In this document: piece by piece, positions 47,217-58,877 of the stretch
Layout of the letters: every line of letters starts with the position of its first letter
Numbering within the stretch: position 1 is the stretch's first letter
Assembly: GCA_000827495.1 (NCBI GenBank)
Contig: KN817518.1
Location: 1,266,405 to 1,330,404, forward strand
Reading direction: 5' to 3'
Length of the DNA: 64,000 nt
Source: Hypholoma sublateritium FD-334 SS-4
Lineage: Eukaryota > Basidiomycota > Agaricomycetes > Agaricales > Strophariaceae
The notes under the pieces: model-generated
Database searches by the model: none
The model's input: only the letters and a program-made list of their open reading frames with translations
Told to the model about the DNA's origin: nothing
Program-made: the position numbers and the translations under genes

Positions 47217-49054
47217 TTAGAAAGTGGTCTTCTTGCCCTCGAAGGAGGCAATTCCACCGTTCCTTGGGGCACCTCGGGGGGCACCACGTCCACGGCCGCC
47301 ACGGTCGCCTCCGAATCCGCCACGTCCACGACCGCCACGGTCACCACCGAATCCGCCACGACCGCCACGGTCACCACCGAATCCACCACGTCCACGTCCG
47401 CCACGGTCACCGAATCCGCCACGTCCTCCACCGCGACCGCCACGATCACCACCGAAACCACCACGTCCACCTCCGCCAGAGCTGTCTCTGGGTTGCGAGT
47501 AGTCCAGACGGATGTTACGTCCCTCGATATCAGCACCGTTGCCCGCCTCGAAAGCCTTCTTGGCACCCTCGATATCCTCGAACTCGACGTAGCCAAAGCC
47601 CTTGGGCCTTCCCGTTTCACGATCGGTGGGAAGACGCACGTTCTTCACACCGTAGTCATTGAAGAAGCTCCAGACGGTATCCTCCGTGACACCGAAGCTC
47701 AAGTTCCCGACGAAGAGAGTGCTGCTAGGGGGGCTCGTCTCATCGTTGAAAGCCTTGGCCCTGTTTTCCCTCGTCTTTGTCTTATCCGGAGCGGTGCTAC
47801 GGTCAATGTTGACTGCGCGCCCGTCGATCTCTGTGCCGTTCAACAAAAGAGCCTTCTCGACAGCCTCGGCAGTGGTGAAACGGACATAGCCGAATCCCCT
47901 CGATTTTCCAGTCTCACGATCCATTTGGACAGTCGCAGACTCGACCTCACCACAAGAGGCAAATTCTTGGGCAAGACGGTCGTTATCAATCGACCAGGAT
48001 AAACGGCCAACGAAGATCGTTGTCGACTGGTCAGGCGAAATCTCGGCAGGGGCAGCAGTTCCGTCGGCAAGTTTGACTTTCTTGGCCTTGGGCTCATCAT
48101 CATCGTCTGCCTTGCGCTTGGTGGCTAATTTGGAGAAGATAAGTTGTCATTTATTAGATACTGTAAACCCAGTACTCACAACCGTTGGTAGCAGTAGCAT
48201 CGGCCATTTTTACATCGCTGTCCTCATCTGACTCTGACTCCTCGTCGGAATCCTCATCTGAGGAGGCCTTCTTGGCCGCGACGGCGGGTGACTCGGAGGA
48301 AGATTCCTCGCTGTCGCTGTCAGAGGTGGTGTCCGCGGCAGCAGCAGCTTTTGTGGGTGCAACCTTGGCTGCTTTTGAGGGAACCTCCTCCTCATCGTCG
48401 GATGACTCTGATTCGGAGGAGGATTCGGCCTTCTTCGCGGGGGCAGCCTTCGAAGCCTTGGCAACCTTAACGGGAGCAGGTTTCTCATCGTCAGATGAGT
48501 CTGACGACTCGGAGGATGACGATGAGGAGGAAGCAGCCTTTTTGGTAGCTACCTTTTTGGGGGAGGGGGCGGCAGCTTTGGGGGCAGCGGCCTTGGGGGC
48601 ATCAGACTCGGACTCGCTGTCGCTAGAGCCGGACGTGGTGGAAGGGGCCTTGGCGACGGCCTTCACTTGGGCAGCCTTGGGCTTCTCATCATCAGACGAC
48701 TCTTCAGAGCTGTCTTCAGACGATGAGGGCTCCTTGACCTTTTTGGACTGCGGAAGTTTTCAAAAATAAGTAAGGCGTCGGCGACGACGAAAAATGTAAT
48801 CTAATCACCTTCTTGCCGTTGGTCACGACCTTAGCAGGGGAAGCAGGGGCAACGACCTTGGACTGTTGAGAAATAATCAGAAGTAAGATGTCGGGAATAT
48901 ATTTGATAGAAATAAAAAATGAACTGACGGCCTTCTTTGCCTTCGCCAAAATGTCTTTGGAGGAAGGGACCTTGACGGCGGCCTTCTTTTCCTCCTTTGC
49001 GGGCTTTGCGACGGCAGCGGCCTTCTTTTCAGTCTTTTTATCTGATTTGCCCAT
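47217..49054 (-). CDS. Nucleolin/Gar2/Nsr1-like nucleolar RNA-binding protein
   Basis: Nucleolar protein for pre-rRNA processing. Start ATG 49054 (MGKSDKKTEKKAAAV). Order: a Lys/Ala-rich basic N-terminus; a long acidic Ser/Asp/Glu domain built of CK2-type repeats (SSSSESSDSSDDEKP, SSESESSDDEEEVPSK); then two RRM domains. RRM1 has TTIFVGRLSW and GFGYVRFTTA; RRM2 has STLFVGNLSF and GFGYVEFEDI. The C-terminal RGG/GAR domain consists of about ten copies of a GGDRGGRG(R)GGF-type unit encoded at 47275-47480. It ends SFEGKKTTF. Introns near 48130-48180, 48750-48810 and 48860-48930. The domain order is that of fission-yeast gar2. Confidence 0.92.
47270..47485 (-). repeat. Coding minisatellite for the RGG domain
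   Basis: Tandem units related to ccaccacggtcaccaccgaa (+ strand), each coding for FGGDRGGRG-like segments of the nucleolin-like protein. Near-identical codons across units suggest recent expansion or gene conversion. Confidence 0.75.
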
Positions 49055-49295
49055 TGGAATAAGGTGTGGCGGAATAAGGGATGAGGAGGGTGGAAAGAGG
49101 GAGTCGTGAAAAAACGAGATATCCAAAAATTTCTGATGCGTAAAACCTAGTTTAGGGTAGGCGCGCGCTCCATCACGTGCACAAATCCACGGCATAAGTC
49201 GGACCGTCTACTTACTACTACTTACTTGGTCGGCGCGGCAGACTGCAGTCCACCACAACTTGCAACGAACCCAACCCAAACTCAACCCTGGACAT
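49055..49295. promoter_or_regulatory. Divergent promoter, nucleolin-like / Rab escort protein
   Basis: 241 bases between divergent starts, with a CACGTG E-box at 49174-49179. Confidence 0.35.
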
Positions 49296-51148
49296 ATGGA
49301 GGAAAGTCAATTCGATGTTATAGTATTTGGAACAGGACTGGTGAACAGTATCACAGCGGCGTGAGTCAGTACGACCATCTCTCTCAAAAATACATCACTA
49401 ATTAACCATTCCTAGCGCATTATCGAAGTGCGGGTACAAGGTGGCCCACATCGATTCAAACCCCTACTATGGAGGCGACGAAGCCAGTTTATCTCTCGAG
49501 GAGCTTGTCAAATGGGCAGACAGAACGGCATCCTCCAATGCGCCGTCGCGCTTCCAGCGTCTGACCCGCTCAGTAGAAGTGCCCTCGCAATCGCGGCAAT
49601 ACTCGATATGCCTACAGCCGGGGGTCATCCCGTCCGTCGGGCCCCTCATTTCCTCACTCGTGTCATCTGGGGTGGCAAAATACAGCGGCTTCAGACTCCT
49701 GGAGGCCGTCATCGTATACGATTCGACGGGCGTCAAAAATGTGCCGGGGAGTAAAGAGGACATCTTCAAGAGCAAGGAGATCAGTCTGCTCGAGAAACGG
49801 CGGCTCATGCGCTTCTTGACCTTTGCGGCTACCGATTTTGAGGACAAGAAGGAGCTCGAAGGGATGGAGGACATGCCGTTCCTTGAGTTCCTGCCTAAAG
49901 TGTTCTCGTTGGGAAAGGAAATTACGTCGGTCATTGGTTATTCGCTTGCCTTCTGCATGTCCTCTACCGGTATGTATCGCGCCCCATCCAGTTGCATTCT
50001 CGTACTTACCTCGCATTTAGAGCCCACACTACCCACTCTTCAGCGGTTGCGAAATTACCTGCGTTCAGGCGGGCGCTACGGTGCCTCTCCTTTCCTCATC
50101 GGTGATTACGGTGGCATTGGGGACATCGCCCAAGGATTTTGCAGGGCGTCGGCTGTCTGCGGCGGCGTCTACATATTGTCGCGCGCAGTGCAGAAGATAT
50201 CTCGTCTCCATCCCGAATCTACAGATGCCCTAGATACTCCCCCGACAGAACCGCCGTCAACTTTCAATTATACTGTCGATCTGGACGACTTCCCCGATAC
50301 TCTTTCGTGCAAATTAATAATTTCATCCTTAACGTATGTGCCTCCAGAACTACAAAGCTCTATCTACCAGTTCCCGTCTGTGTCTCCCGGCGCTGTACAG
50401 GCAGCTGTCAATGCACTTGCCCGTTGCATACTGATCATCGACGAACCTTTAGTTCTTCGGTCACCGCCACCGCCGCAAGAACCTGATCAAGGGCCCGAGT
50501 CGACAGAGCATGGCACGTCTAATGTACACCAAGATGGGACCCAAGTCCCCGCGCCAGCTGCTGCAGACCGAGCCATTGACACCGCCATCGTCGTATTTCC
50601 GCCCTCGTCTGTCGACGGGGGATCGGAGACCCACCCGGTGACTGTGCTCATCAACGGCGAGAGCTCCCTCTCGACGCCCAAAGGAAAATGTAGGCATATA
50701 CCTACCCAATCTACATAACAAAAGCTGACCATCCGCAGGGTTGGCATATATCACCCTGCCGCTGGGATCGATACCGGAAGAACCGATAACCGCAGAAAGC
50801 CTACTGCGTCCCTATGTAGACGCTCTCCTCCGGCTGGCGGTCAACCCATCGCGGGTGCCGCTTGCGCCTTTGTTCAGCCTATTTTATCTCGAAGTTCCCG
50901 ACGAGCGGGTGCTCCCCTCAGAGGGTGACCCGCAGGCATCGACATACCTTGTCCCAGCGGCGCTGCCCATCGCCTCGCTCCCTGACTTTCCGGACCAGGC
51001 GACGACTGTCGCAGAGGCGACCTTCCGGGCGGCGGTACAGATCCTGCAGAAGTTAAGCCCGCCGCGTGAAAACGAAGGCGAGGAGGAGTCCACTCCATTC
51101 TGGCCCCCTCTGCCGACAGACGAAGACGACGAGGATTCCGAATGGTGA
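49296..51148 (+). CDS. MRS6: Rab escort protein (REP/MRS6)
   Basis: Presents newly made Rab GTPases to geranylgeranyl transferase II. Start ATG 49296. The GDI/REP FAD-like fold opens with EESQFDVIVFGTGLVNSITA, then AHIDSNPYYGGDEASLSLEE. Sequence-conserved regions continue with YSICLQPGVIPSVGPLISSL, LMRFLTFAATDFED, LEFLPKVFSL and ASPFLIGDYGGIGDIAQGFC, followed by RASAVCGGVYILSR. The GDEASLSLEEL form and the acidic C-terminus (ENEGEEESTPFWPPLPTDED) separate it from Rab GDI. Introns near 49360-49415, 49968-50020 and 50690-50738. The stop is TGA 51146-51148. Confidence 0.9.
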
Positions 51149-51260
51149 ACGCGACACATCCCATCGGGAAAACTAATATCGACGGTCTTTTATATATTGG
51201 AGCTCGCCGCTGAGCGATTATGTGTAATTTATTGACAGGACAAGGATACATCAGACATCA

Positions 51261-51607
51261 TCAGGGCACAATCTGGGACACCGTGCTCTTCGCTCTCGCC
51301 CTAAGTGACCCGCGTTCGCGGCCCTGGCCAGCGAGTCAGTCAAAGCCACAGGCGGCCAAGCTCGCACAGGGACGCACCGTGATGCTGTGCCGCTTCTTCT
51401 CCTTCTCGGGTTTGGCGCCCGTGGCGGTTGTGTCAGCGGAGCCAGCGGGTGCGGGCGCTCCTGTATGCGGGGAAAGTGTGGTGAGGACCGCGCACACTGG
51501 GCAGGCAGGGCGGTGGGTTAGCGCGCACCGGAGGTACCAGGGGCGTCGCCTTCCTTGCTGTTGCGCGCGCGCTTTGCGGCTTTGCGGACTGTGAATACCT
51601 TCCACAT
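51261..51607 (-). CDS. Small hypothetical protein MWKVFTVRKAA...
   Basis: Not recognised. ATG 51607 opens a basic peptide MWKVFTVRKAAKRARNSKEG. Joining an exon after a gtgcgc donor (51536) gives an Ala/Pro-rich segment (APAPAGSADTTATGAKPEKE), and a further exon at 51261-51323 ends in frame (GRERGSLRARAKSTVSQIVP). About 75 residues, basic and low in complexity. A truncated copy of its first 12 codons occurs at 53032, which shows that the segment takes part in the tandem duplication. The three-exon model keeps frame throughout but has no family support. Confidence 0.4.
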
Positions 51608-53000
51608 GGTGGTGTGCGTCTGAGTGTCTATGTCTGAGCGCACGGCGTCGTTTCTTGTCGCCCAGGTCTCGGTTGTGCGTCTATGTTGGGCACATGCGTT
51701 TCAGACCTGTGAGGTGAAATGAGAACGTCTCAGAAATTAATTCCGCCCGGCCCATCTGACGCTGTTCTCACATAGCGCGCGTGCATATCATTGTCAATGA
51801 TAGCTGAAAAATTGTAGTGGTACGAAGGAATTAGCAGAATACACAGGCATAGATACGGTATACATTAGGGCAAGCAGTGGGTATACACAGGCGGATATAT
51901 ATATTCGGTACACCGGGTGGCTGGCGTCCCCAACGCCTAATAGCGCGTGCGCTCAACAGCGCGCGTGCGGCGCGGCGTCATGCCCAGCGCGCCCTTGATC
52001 TGCGCGACGAGCGAGACGTGCGTGCCGCGCTCGCGGCCCATCGCGTTCGCCAGGGACGCTCCTACGGGGGCCAGCGTGTTAGCATGTGTGCAAAGGGGAT
52101 AGAAGGGAAGTATGCGCACTGAGGCCACCGACAACGCGGCCCTTGTCCTTGCGGTGGAGCAGCCCGCGCAGGCTCGATGCGGTGGCGTGGCGGTGGTTGG
52201 CGGCGGGCCTGCGGGATTCGAAGTGGTTCATGATAATGTTTTTTGGTGGGTAGTGCTGGGGTTATAATTTGGAAAGGTGATGTCTTCACCAGGCTTGGTT
52301 TTATACCAGACGCGCTACCCGCTGCGGTGCTGCGTAAGGCGATGTTATTATATGCGGACGGCGTATAATGGGTTCCATGTTTTACACAGCATGTAAAGTG
52401 CCAGGTAAATGGAAAGCATGAGCGGGTCCGCCGTGCACGCAGAGAGGCACTGCGCCTACTGCTGGTGGCAAAGCTTGATCCAGCTATGTTAAAATTGAAA
52501 GCACGCGTCGTAAATCTCTACAGTTAGTTTTACTGGTAAACAAAATGCACAAGGAGACTATCTATGCTTTTATTGCGTACTTTCTCGTCCCGGCATCGAT
52601 GATTTCTGGTCCTTCAAGCAACCTTCGAGTTCAAGAATCCCAAATTAGTCGTGGAGCAACTTGAAGCGCATGGCCAAACCGGACCGACCGCCATCAATGT
52701 CATCCCCGCGCGAGGCGCCCAGAGCGCAGTGCCTCGCAATCAATCAACGAGGCGCCCTTCCCCATAACACGACGCACGCCACAGAGCATGAACTAATTAA
52801 GCGCACGCAGAACACAACTCCATCGTAAGTATTAGTACCGAATAGCGCACCTCTTTCCACAACGCGCCCGCGTTCAGAATCCTCCATCGCCAAAGGGCAC
52901 TACCAATGCCCCCGTGCCGGGCGCGCATCCCCATCGACCAGCGCCTTCTCGCGCCCCGCAGCGCCCGGGTATGTAGGAGGCCGCTATCAGCCCCTAGGAT
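51583..53000. repeat. Tandem segmental duplication, copy 1
   Basis: Direct repeat of about 1.42 kb. Shared landmarks with copy 2, in the same order: gcggctttgcggactg, gcgtctatgttgggcacatg, ctaatagcgcgtgcgctcaa, the small gene, gaaagcacgcgtcgtaaa, catccccgcgcgaggcgccc, tctccatcgcc/tcctccatcgcc, and cagcccctagga at the end. Many point differences and small indels separate the copies, so the event is not very recent. Confidence 0.8.
51937..52231 (-). CDS. Small basic protein, duplicated gene copy 1 (internal deletion)
   Basis: Two exons. ATG 52231 gives MNHFESRRPAANHRHATA, then LLHRKDKGRVVGGL; the second exon (acceptor just before GA GCG TCC) gives ASLANAMGRERGTHVSLVAQ and ends RTRAVERTRY at 51937. 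Compared with copy 2 at 53317-53671, 16 codons between ASLxN and AMGRER are missing in frame, plus two more before TPRRTR. The product is about 80 residues, very basic, with no known function. The frame stays open, so the gene may still be made, but the conserved central block is lost. Confidence 0.6.
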
Positions 53001-53032
53001 GCGGCTTTGCGGACTGCGAATACCGTCCACAT
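52994..53032 (-). pseudogene. Truncated 5' fragment of the MWKVFTVRKAA gene
   Basis: MWTVFAVRKAAS followed by a stop. It matches the first 11 codons of the gene at 51607 and then diverges exactly at the duplication junction (about 53001), where the end of copy 1 (cccctagga) abuts the start of copy 2. Confidence 0.7.
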
Positions 53033-54514
53033 GGCGGTGTGCGGCTGAGTGTCTGGCGGGTCTCAGCTGCGCGTCTATGTTGGGCACATGCATGTCAGAC
53101 TCGCGCGGTGAGATGAGAAAGTCTCAGAGATTAACTCCGCCGGCCCATCTGAGCGCTGCTCTCGCAGTGGTAGCGCGCGTGTTCACTTTATCGACAGTAA
53201 ATTTCACTAGGACGTCGGAATTACGGATATACAGGACAGGCATAGGTACGGTATAATACATCAGGGCGCGCGGGGTATATGCAGACGGTAATACATCAAC
53301 GGGCAGCGCCGACAGCCTAATAGCGCGTGCGCTCAACAGCGCGCGTGCGGCGCGGCGTCGAGCGGATACCCAGCGCGCGCTTGATCCGTGCGACGAGCGA
53401 GATATGCGTGTCGCGCTCGCGGCCCATCGCGCGCAGCTCGCGCTTCGCCTGCTTGCGCCCCGCGCGCGTGGTGTTCGGGTTCACGAGGGACGCTTCTGCG
53501 GAGGGCGCAGTGCGTTAGCACTTGTGCAAAGGGGAGAGAGGGGGGGATATACGCACTGAGGCCCCCGGCGACGCGGTCCTTGTCCTTGCGGTGAAACAGC
53601 CCGGCGCGCCGGCGCGGCTGCGCGGCGTGGTGGTGGTGTGCGGCGGGCCTGCGGGATCCGAAGAGGTTCATAGTGTCGTTGGATGGGTGGGTGGGTGGTT
53701 GGTTGGGTAGTAGTGTGATTTTTGGTGTGAGTGGGATTGCGATTCGGTATTAGCCACTCCAACTCGAGCAAGCGTGTTTTTATAGCAGCTGCGGTGCGGC
53801 GATGTCATCATAGGGAGACGGCTTATAGTGTGCGTGCGCTCCATGCTTCTGCACAGCCTGTCAAGTGTCAGTAAAATAGAGGGGTGGGTGGGGGCACCGA
53901 TGACGCACTGCATCCTTGCGCTCGTGGGCCTGGCGGTGGCACACTTCAATGATCACCGCGTGCCATCCACGCTAAATTGAAAGCACGCGTCGTAAACCGC
54001 TGCAGTAAATTTAACCGACAGGAAAATGTTTAGGTCAATCCTCTACGTTTTCAACTCACTTCATCGTCCCGGCGTCGACCTTCTGGTCCTTCACGCAACC
54101 TTCGCGTTAATCTGGAGTTAATCATGGAGCGAGCGGATCACCGCCGCCAATCCATGATAGCCGGCCGGCCGCGCCGGACCGACCCCATCGACGTCATCCC
54201 CGCGCGAGGCGCCCAGCCGCTCAATCAAAGTGCCTCAGAGTCAATCAGCGGCGCGCCCTCCCCCGCAGCACGACGCACGGTGCAGAGCATAATATTATAT
54301 TAAGCACGCATATACTTACCACAACTACATCGTAAACTACTCGCTAACGACCCACCCTATTCGAGCCCCCACGCGCCCGCTTGCAGAGTTCTCCATCGCC
54401 GAAGGGCATTACCACATGCCCCCGTGCCGAGCGCGCGTACCCACCACACCCCTTCTCGAGCCCCGCCGCGCCCGGGTGCGCGGCCGTTATCAGCACGATG
54501 CAGCCCCTAGGACA
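53001..54514. repeat. Tandem segmental duplication, copy 2
   Basis: About 1.5 kb, in direct orientation immediately after copy 1, with the same order of landmarks and ending again at cagcccctagga. It carries the fuller version of the small gene. The stretch 53672-54514 is the non-coding half, matching 52232-53000. Confidence 0.8.
53317..53671 (-). CDS. Small basic protein, duplicated gene copy 2 (complete form)
   Basis: Two exons from ATG 53671: MNLFGSRRPAAHHHHAAQ, then GLFHRKDKDRVAGGL; after a gtgcgt...cgcag intron, KASLVNPNTTRAGRKQAKRE, LRAMGRERDTHISLVARIKR, ALGIRSTPRRTRAVERTRY, with the stop at 53317. About 100 residues with a very high Arg/Lys content. The pattern GG.KA.L.NPNTT..GRK.AKRELR.MGR is one I associate with short uncharacterised proteins of Agaricomycetes; function unknown. 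This copy keeps the central block that copy 1 lacks. Confidence 0.65.
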
Positions 54515-54724
54515 GGATAACAATTGGACGACAAGCGGCCGATAATGCACGCCTCACCTGACCCCGTATCTGCGCCTGGGGCCTTCTCACGGCGTGCCAC
54601 AGACGCTCCGCACGCCGCTGATAGGCCCCCACGCCCCGCACGCCGCCGCCGCCTCTTTTGTTCTTAACCGCGACAGCAGCGAACTGAGCACTTACTTTAG
54701 AACTCACCACAGCGCATACCTACC

Positions 54725-56699
54725 ATGATTGCCATACCGAACGCTGCCACCGCCGCCCTGCGCGCGCTCGCCGACTGGTGCCCCGCGCCAGCGCTCGTCG
54801 CCGTTATCGTCGTCGGCCTGACGCTCGCCCTCGCCGCCGCCGCCCGTAAGAGAGCCCCGCACCCCACCGCCGTTCGCGGCCCGTCGCCCGACGGCGGCGA
54901 GAAGAACAAGAACAAGGACCGCAGCCCCGGCGGTACGTGTCGCGCACGAACGCACCGACCCGTACTGACGGCGACCGCAGAGTGGGCCCCGGTCGCGTTC
55001 CGCTACCCGCCGTTCGCGGCGTGCGCGGACGCCCTGGTGGACGTCAAGCCGATCCCGTACCGCCCGTTCCGCTACGGCGCATACCAGTGAGCCTGCACCG
55101 ACCTGCGCCGCGCACCGCTGACCGCCGCGCAGTGTGACGATGGGCCTCCGCGCGATGGACTGGGCCGACTGGATCGAGGTGCGTCCCTGCGCGCCCCGCC
55201 GCGCGGCACTGACATGGGTGCGCACAGCTCGACCGCGGGCACGCGCAGTACCACCGCATCAAGGCGCACAGGCTGGCGACGCGCGGCGAGGGCGCCGGGC
55301 GCCCCGTGCGCGTGCTCGGCGACGACGCGAACCCGCTCGTCGCGGGCGGCGCGCTCGGCTGTGAGTCTGCGTTTCTGCGCTTGCGCGGTGGCTGATGGAC
55401 TGGGCAGCGCTCGAGACCGTGCACGAGCTGTGCGAGTACCTCGCGCGGCGCTACCCGCGCGACTTTGCGATTGAGCGCCACGCGCAGCGCGTGGTGGCGG
55501 GCGAGGCGTTCAGCGACTGGGGCTGGGACGGGCAGCCCGCGGTGAAGCGGGTGACAATGACTGCGCTCGGGGTGTCTTATGAGGTGCCGCTGTCCGTCGC
55601 GGACGGGGAACGCGCGGGCGAGCGGGCCCTGGAGATCGCAGGACTGCTGTGCGTGCGCGCTGGGTGTCAGGAGGAAGATTTGCTGACGGTTTCCCTCAGA
55701 GTGCAGGACGATCTGATCGTGATGGTCGAAGGTGGGTGGTGCGCGATCTGGCGTGCATTCGAGCTGACGGCGGGCCAGGCACGGATGGGACGTATTATTT
55801 CCAGGCGGGCAGTGTGTCGCTCCCAGGCGAGTTACTTTTGTCGCGCAGCGCATGGAGCTTGACCACGCTGACGGCGGGCCTCCCAGGGTTTTGGCGGATG
55901 CAGGACAAGCTGGGGATGGCACTGGACGAGATCCACATCTCGGGACATGTTCCACAATGTGCGTCGAGTGAGGCCGTGTATGTTTTAATTAACGGTTTCG
56001 GGGTGCTGTGTGTGGGTGGTGGCGGTGAGGAAGAAGGTTACTCGGTGTTTGCGGGATGCCCACGGGTGGATAATAATACGCCGGGAGATGGTGATCGGCG
56101 GGGTGGTCGAGGCGGGGCACGCGGGAGATTAGATGTCGTCAGACCTGCGTCATGTGTGGTTGTGTGGTTCTTTGATGGGCGGGAGGATCTGGGGCGCGCA
56201 AGGACCGCATCACTGATGACAATCTTTGTGTTTAGACAAGGAAAAGCTTGCGACGAGCCTGGGGCGGTTCTTCCGGCGGCTGCCGGTGGACAAGCCGATG
56301 GTGCGAAACAACTATTTCTTCCAGGCGCGGCCGGCGGGGGACGCGGGGGTGGACGCTGAGGAGCTGGGGTGGGCGACGAGCATGGTGGGGGCGGAGGACG
56401 CGTTTGTGCCGATGGGGGGGCACCGGGGGCTGGAGACGGGGCCGGTGGACGTGGGCCGGCTGCGGATGCGGTCTGAGCGCCAGACGGTGCGGCGGCTGCC
56501 GCACAGCGGGGGGGTGCTGTTTACTGTGCGCACGTACCTGACGCCGGTGGAGGAGCTGGCCACGGAGCCGGGCGTCCCCGCGCGCCTCTTGAGTGCCCTG
56601 CACAGCTGGCCGCAGGACGTGGGGGAGTACAAGGGGCAGTTCCGGGGGCGCTGGTGGGAGACGGTGGTGGAGTACATGACGGATATGGCCAGGCACTGA
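54725..56699 (+). CDS. DUF3445 / heme-dependent oxidative N-demethylase-like protein
   Basis: Member of the family containing the alpha subunit of bacterial dimethylamine monooxygenase-type enzymes (HODM_asu-like); fungal members have no assigned substrate. Start ATG 54725 with an N-terminal hydrophobic helix (ALVAVIVVGLTLALAAAA), so probably membrane-anchored. Spliced blocks: PYRPFRYGAYQVTMGLRAMD, WADWIELDRGHAQYHRIKAH, ETVHELCEYLARRYPRDFAI, ALEIAGLLVQDDLIVMVEG, GTYYFQAGSVSLPGFWRMQD, KLGMALDEIHISGHVPQYKE, KLATSLGRFFRRLPVDKPMV, RNNYFFQ, and a C-terminal FTVRTYLTPVEELA. About seven introns; third positions are almost all G/C. Confidence 0.85.
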
Positions 56700-56786
56700 T
56701 CTGCATCAAATAGCACCAAACAGGGGGTGAATATAACATCTACGTCAGCAGTCGTCATTCTGTTTAGGCCCCCCAACGTCGTCACC

Positions 56787-58201
56787 ATGTCACCCACGCC
56801 CGACCGCTCCCCAGATTCTGACCAGCGCCAGCCGCGCCAGACCCGCTCCGACTTCTACCTCGAGCCCAACCCCTTCGAGGAGTCCTTCAAGACGCCCTCC
56901 AACGTCCGCAACTCGTCCCCCTCGGACGATGCCGACGCAACCCCGAATCGCAGTGCCTCCCCGCGCCCCGTCCTCCCGCCCCTCGCCTCCATCGCGTCCC
57001 CCGCCGACACCGCATACTCGTGGGGCTACAACCAGGGCTCCATAAACAGCCTGCGCGCCGGGCCCCTCTCCCCCGCCATGCTCGCCGGGCCCCAGCCCGC
57101 CCACGACCCCGCCCATCTCCCCTTCGACCCCGCCGCCTTCCGCACGGGCCTTACCCCGCGCACCGGCCTCACCCCGCGCACCGGCCTCACGCCCCTCGCC
57201 GGCTTCCACCCGTCCCCCGGCACCGCCGCCTTCCTCGCCATCATGAACGGCAGCAACACCAACCCCGCCGGCCCCACCATCACCCCCAACACCCTCAACG
57301 CCATCTCCGGCGTCCTCAACAGCAACCCCGCCCCCGCACCCTACGCCCCCTCCAGCCTCCACCAGTCCGCCACCGCCCCCAACGGCACCCAGGACACCTA
57401 TCCCTCCAACGCCGCCACCGCCGCCACCTCTGCCGCCAACGGCCTCTTCCTCCTCTCCCAGGCCCACCAGGAGCTCACAAAGCGCGAGGAGGCCCAGGCC
57501 CGCGCCGGCAACGCGCCCTCCAATACCCCCGCCCAGCAGCCCGCAAACCCCCCCGCCAATGGCAACAAGCGCGGCGCGAAGCGCAAGTCCTATGACGCAA
57601 TGTCCCCGCCGCCCACCCGCGCCCCCGCCCAGCCGAAGCGCACAAAGCCCGCCAGCAACGGCCGCTACAAGGCCGCCCTGCGCGGCCCCTCCGAGGACCA
57701 GGACGACGACGACGACGATATCGACGACATGGACGACCCCGGCGACCCAGACATGGACGACAACGACTCCAACTCCGCCGCACGGCGAAACAAGAAGCCG
57801 GAGACCGAAGAGGAGAAGCGGAAAAATTTCCTCGAGCGGAATCGTCAAGGTAATCCCACATCCGCTATCTGAGACCCCGCGCTCATCTGCCTCCAGCCGC
57901 CCTCAAGTGTCGGCAGCGGAAAAAGGCCTGGCTTGCCCAGCTGCAGGCAAAGGTCGAGTATCTGTCGCAGGAAAACGAGCGGCTCACGACGGCCCTCATC
58001 TCCTCGCGTGACGAGATATCGCGCCTCTCGGCGCTCGTCGGCGGCGCAGGCGTCGTCAGCTCCCTCCCTGTCAACGTCAACGGCCACGGCGGCCCCGGCG
58101 TCCAGCCAGTCAGCATGAACGTCAGCCTCTCGGGCAAGTCCAACAACGCAGCCGCCGTCTCAGGGCCCGGCGGCGGCCGATCGTCGGGATACGGATACTG
58201 A
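56787..58201 (+). CDS. bZIP transcription factor, Atf1/ATF-CREB type
   Basis: Nuclear factor probably acting downstream of a stress MAP kinase (Sty1/Hog1 type). Start ATG 56787. Exons 56787-57849 and 57897-58201 give 455 aa. N-terminus with SDFYLEPNPFEESFKTPS, the FxLEPNPFE motif shared with Atf1-type HRA/OSM regions. A Pro/Ala/Ser-rich centre follows, including a short FRTGLTPRTGLTPRTGLTPL repeat, then an acidic run (DQDDDDDDIDDMDDPGD). The bZIP has EEKRKNFLERNRQAALKCRQ, RKKAWLAQLQAKVEYLSQEN and a Leu heptad; the intron falls inside the basic region at NRQ|AA. Factors of this type bind TGACGTCA. A TGACGTCA site is present at 11302 in the window. Confidence 0.9.
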
Positions 58202-58877
58202 CCACTGCACGACACGACGACCTCACGAAAACCCAAAATCTGTACCCTCCATTATCCCCCCCTCCTACTCATCATCCACCTACATTATCTGACCGCATTC
58301 CCGGCCGAGCACTGCTTCGTATCTACTCTCTCTTCTTTCCTTGGGCGGTTGGCCATGTTGTTGTCTCTGAATGTACTGTACGCACGCGCGCCTGCTTTTT
58401 GTTTTCTTGGGACTTCCATACACGCTGCCTTCCCACCCCCCGGCGCGCACGCAGTCCGGGCGGGCCCTTTTCTTCCATGCGTGTACCACCTTGTTTATTT
58501 CTTTTGTGCTGATTACCTGCTACGCATACATACGTGGAATAAAAAGCAGAAAAACAGTGTATAGCAAATGTGTCACTTCGGGCGCGCACCGCGTGGTACG
58601 CCGATCACAGGGCCCCGGGGGGCTGGCGGCGCTCCCACACCCGCCCGCGCGGTGGCGAGGCGCGACGGGCCCTGGCGAGATAACGAGCAGTGTCCCAACC
58701 CCCCAAGCGGTTCGTGGGTGCGTGCGCGCCACGCCCAGGCAGTCCAGGTGGCGCGGCGGCAGTAGTCTGCACAGCGTCGCGCGTCGCTATGGGCGCGCGC
58801 GGCGGGCGCCTATGTACCGCATACGTGCACCGCGCGTCACCGATGACGCTGGCGCCGCTGTGCGTGGTGTGGCGTGC

